Origin: Ferrovaceae bacterium
GTDB taxonomy: Bacteria; Pseudomonadota; Gammaproteobacteria; Burkholderiales; Ferrovaceae
Assembly (NCBI GenBank): GCA_027311025.1
Contig: DAICZS010000010.1
Coordinates: 14,942 to 57,008, forward strand
Length of the DNA stretch: 42,067 nucleotides
Reading direction: 5' to 3'
Shown here: in pieces, positions 41,726 through 42,067 of the stretch
How the letters are laid out: the number at the start of each line of letters is the position of its first letter
Position numbering within the stretch: the stretch's first letter is position 1
Made by a program: the position numbers and the translations under genes
The notes under the pieces: model-generated
Told to the model about the DNA's origin: nothing
The model's database searches: none
The model's input: the letters and a program-made list of their open reading frames with translations, nothing else

Positions 41726-41751
41726 CGCGTCCCGCCTTGCGGCGGGACGCG
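41726..41751 (-). other. Hairpin between binding-protein gene and livH
   Basis: A perfect 11-bp GC-rich stem (41,726-41,736 and 41,741-41,751) with a TTGC loop starts seven bases after the binding-protein stop. No T-tract follows on the minus strand. Such hairpins after binding-protein genes often stabilise the upstream mRNA and reduce read-through, giving excess binding protein. Confidence 0.65.
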
Positions 41752-41757
41752 AATTGC

Positions 41758-42067
41758 TTACTTGGTATGCAACGGATTCTTTCTGTCTTCTTCGTAGGCA
41801 TAAACCACATGCCCCTGTTTGACTTCACCCATCACCGGAATGCCGGCGGCGATGGCTTCGTGATTGTCATGGGAATAGGGTTTGTTGTAGTTGGTGACGA
41901 CGCCATCCACTTTCTGGTTCAGGTTTTCCAGGGCAGCACGGATCTTCGGTCCGTCGGTGGAGCCTGCCTGCTTGATGGCAGCGGCCAGCAAGTACATGGA
42001 GTCATAGCCCTGGGCTGCAGAAACCGGGGACGGAATGCGTCCATTGGCGGGGTGATAGGCCTTCAGG
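41758..42067 (-). CDS. Branched-chain amino-acid ABC transporter substrate-binding protein, C-terminal part
   Basis: The last 102 codons and the stop are inside the window; the start lies beyond 42,067. The visible part begins LKAYHPANGRIPSPVSAAQG and continues YDSMYLLAAAIKQAGSTDGP, then KIRAALENLN, the usual C-terminal lobe of LivJ/LivK-type periplasmic binding proteins. It heads the liv operon and would capture the substrate in the periplasm. Substrate identity cannot be read from this part. Confidence 0.88.
   Translation of the reverse strand, partial: LKAYHPANGRIPSPVSAAQGYDSMYLLAAAIKQAGSTDGPKIRAALENLNQKVDGVVTNYNKPYSHDNHEAIAAGIPVMGEVKQGHVVYAYEEDRKNPLHTK

Overview
The window reads as a betaproteobacterial chromosome, most likely a respiratory specialist of the Nitrosomonadales/Gallionellales type. 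The housekeeping order leuS-lptE-holA-proA-nadD-rsfS-rlmH-maf-rng, yggT-proC-yggS, and DUF971-ubiE-ubiJ-ubiB is typical of that class. The assignment to order is an inference. No RNA gene, CRISPR array, insertion sequence or prophage was seen.

Positions 1-19,200 hold a large electron-transport locus built around a divergent promoter region at 15,834-16,245. The leftward arm starts with a high-potential iron-sulfur protein (HiPIP). Next comes a complete Alternative Complex III set (actA, actB split into two genes, actC, actD, actE, actF), then a divergent cbb3-type heme-copper oxidase. The oxidase part comprises a 91-residue membrane protein, a 31-residue micro-protein, ccoN, ccoO, a CcoP-like subunit with no heme, a 35-residue micro-protein, a small membrane protein, a CcoS-like protein and a membrane-anchored monoheme cytochrome c. 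The arm ends with four accessory membrane or periplasmic proteins, one with a formylglycine-generating-enzyme-like fold, and a truncated membrane spermidine-synthase-like protein. The two micro-proteins were found by reading the minus strand between the larger genes.

The rightward arm (16,246-19,197) carries a diheme cytochrome c, a monoheme cytochrome c that looks paralogous to the one in the left arm, and a stand-alone four-helix protein resembling part of oxidase subunit I with its H-x-H heme-ligand pair. A thioredoxin-fold lipoprotein and a membrane protein follow. Inference: quinol is oxidised by ACIII, electrons pass to HiPIP or cytochrome c, and then to the atypical cbb3-like oxidase. 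The right arm would supply extra carriers or assembly functions.

Positions 19,202-23,739 (minus) hold uvrD, a c4-type cytochrome, a polytopic glycosyltransferase-like membrane protein and a small membrane protein. Positions 23,837-32,739 (plus) hold the leuS to rng housekeeping run. A REP-like palindrome of the GGGGACAGACCCC type lies between holA and proA, and a double copy of the same unit sits in frame inside nadD. Positions 32,740-34,810 (minus) are yggT-proC-yggS. Positions 34,870-38,096 (plus) are DUF971 and the ubiquinone genes ubiE, ubiJ and ubiB, which fits a ubiquinol-fed respiratory chain. Positions 38,102-42,067 (minus) are a branched-chain amino-acid ABC transporter (livF, a fused livM-livG, livH) and the 3' end of its binding-protein gene.
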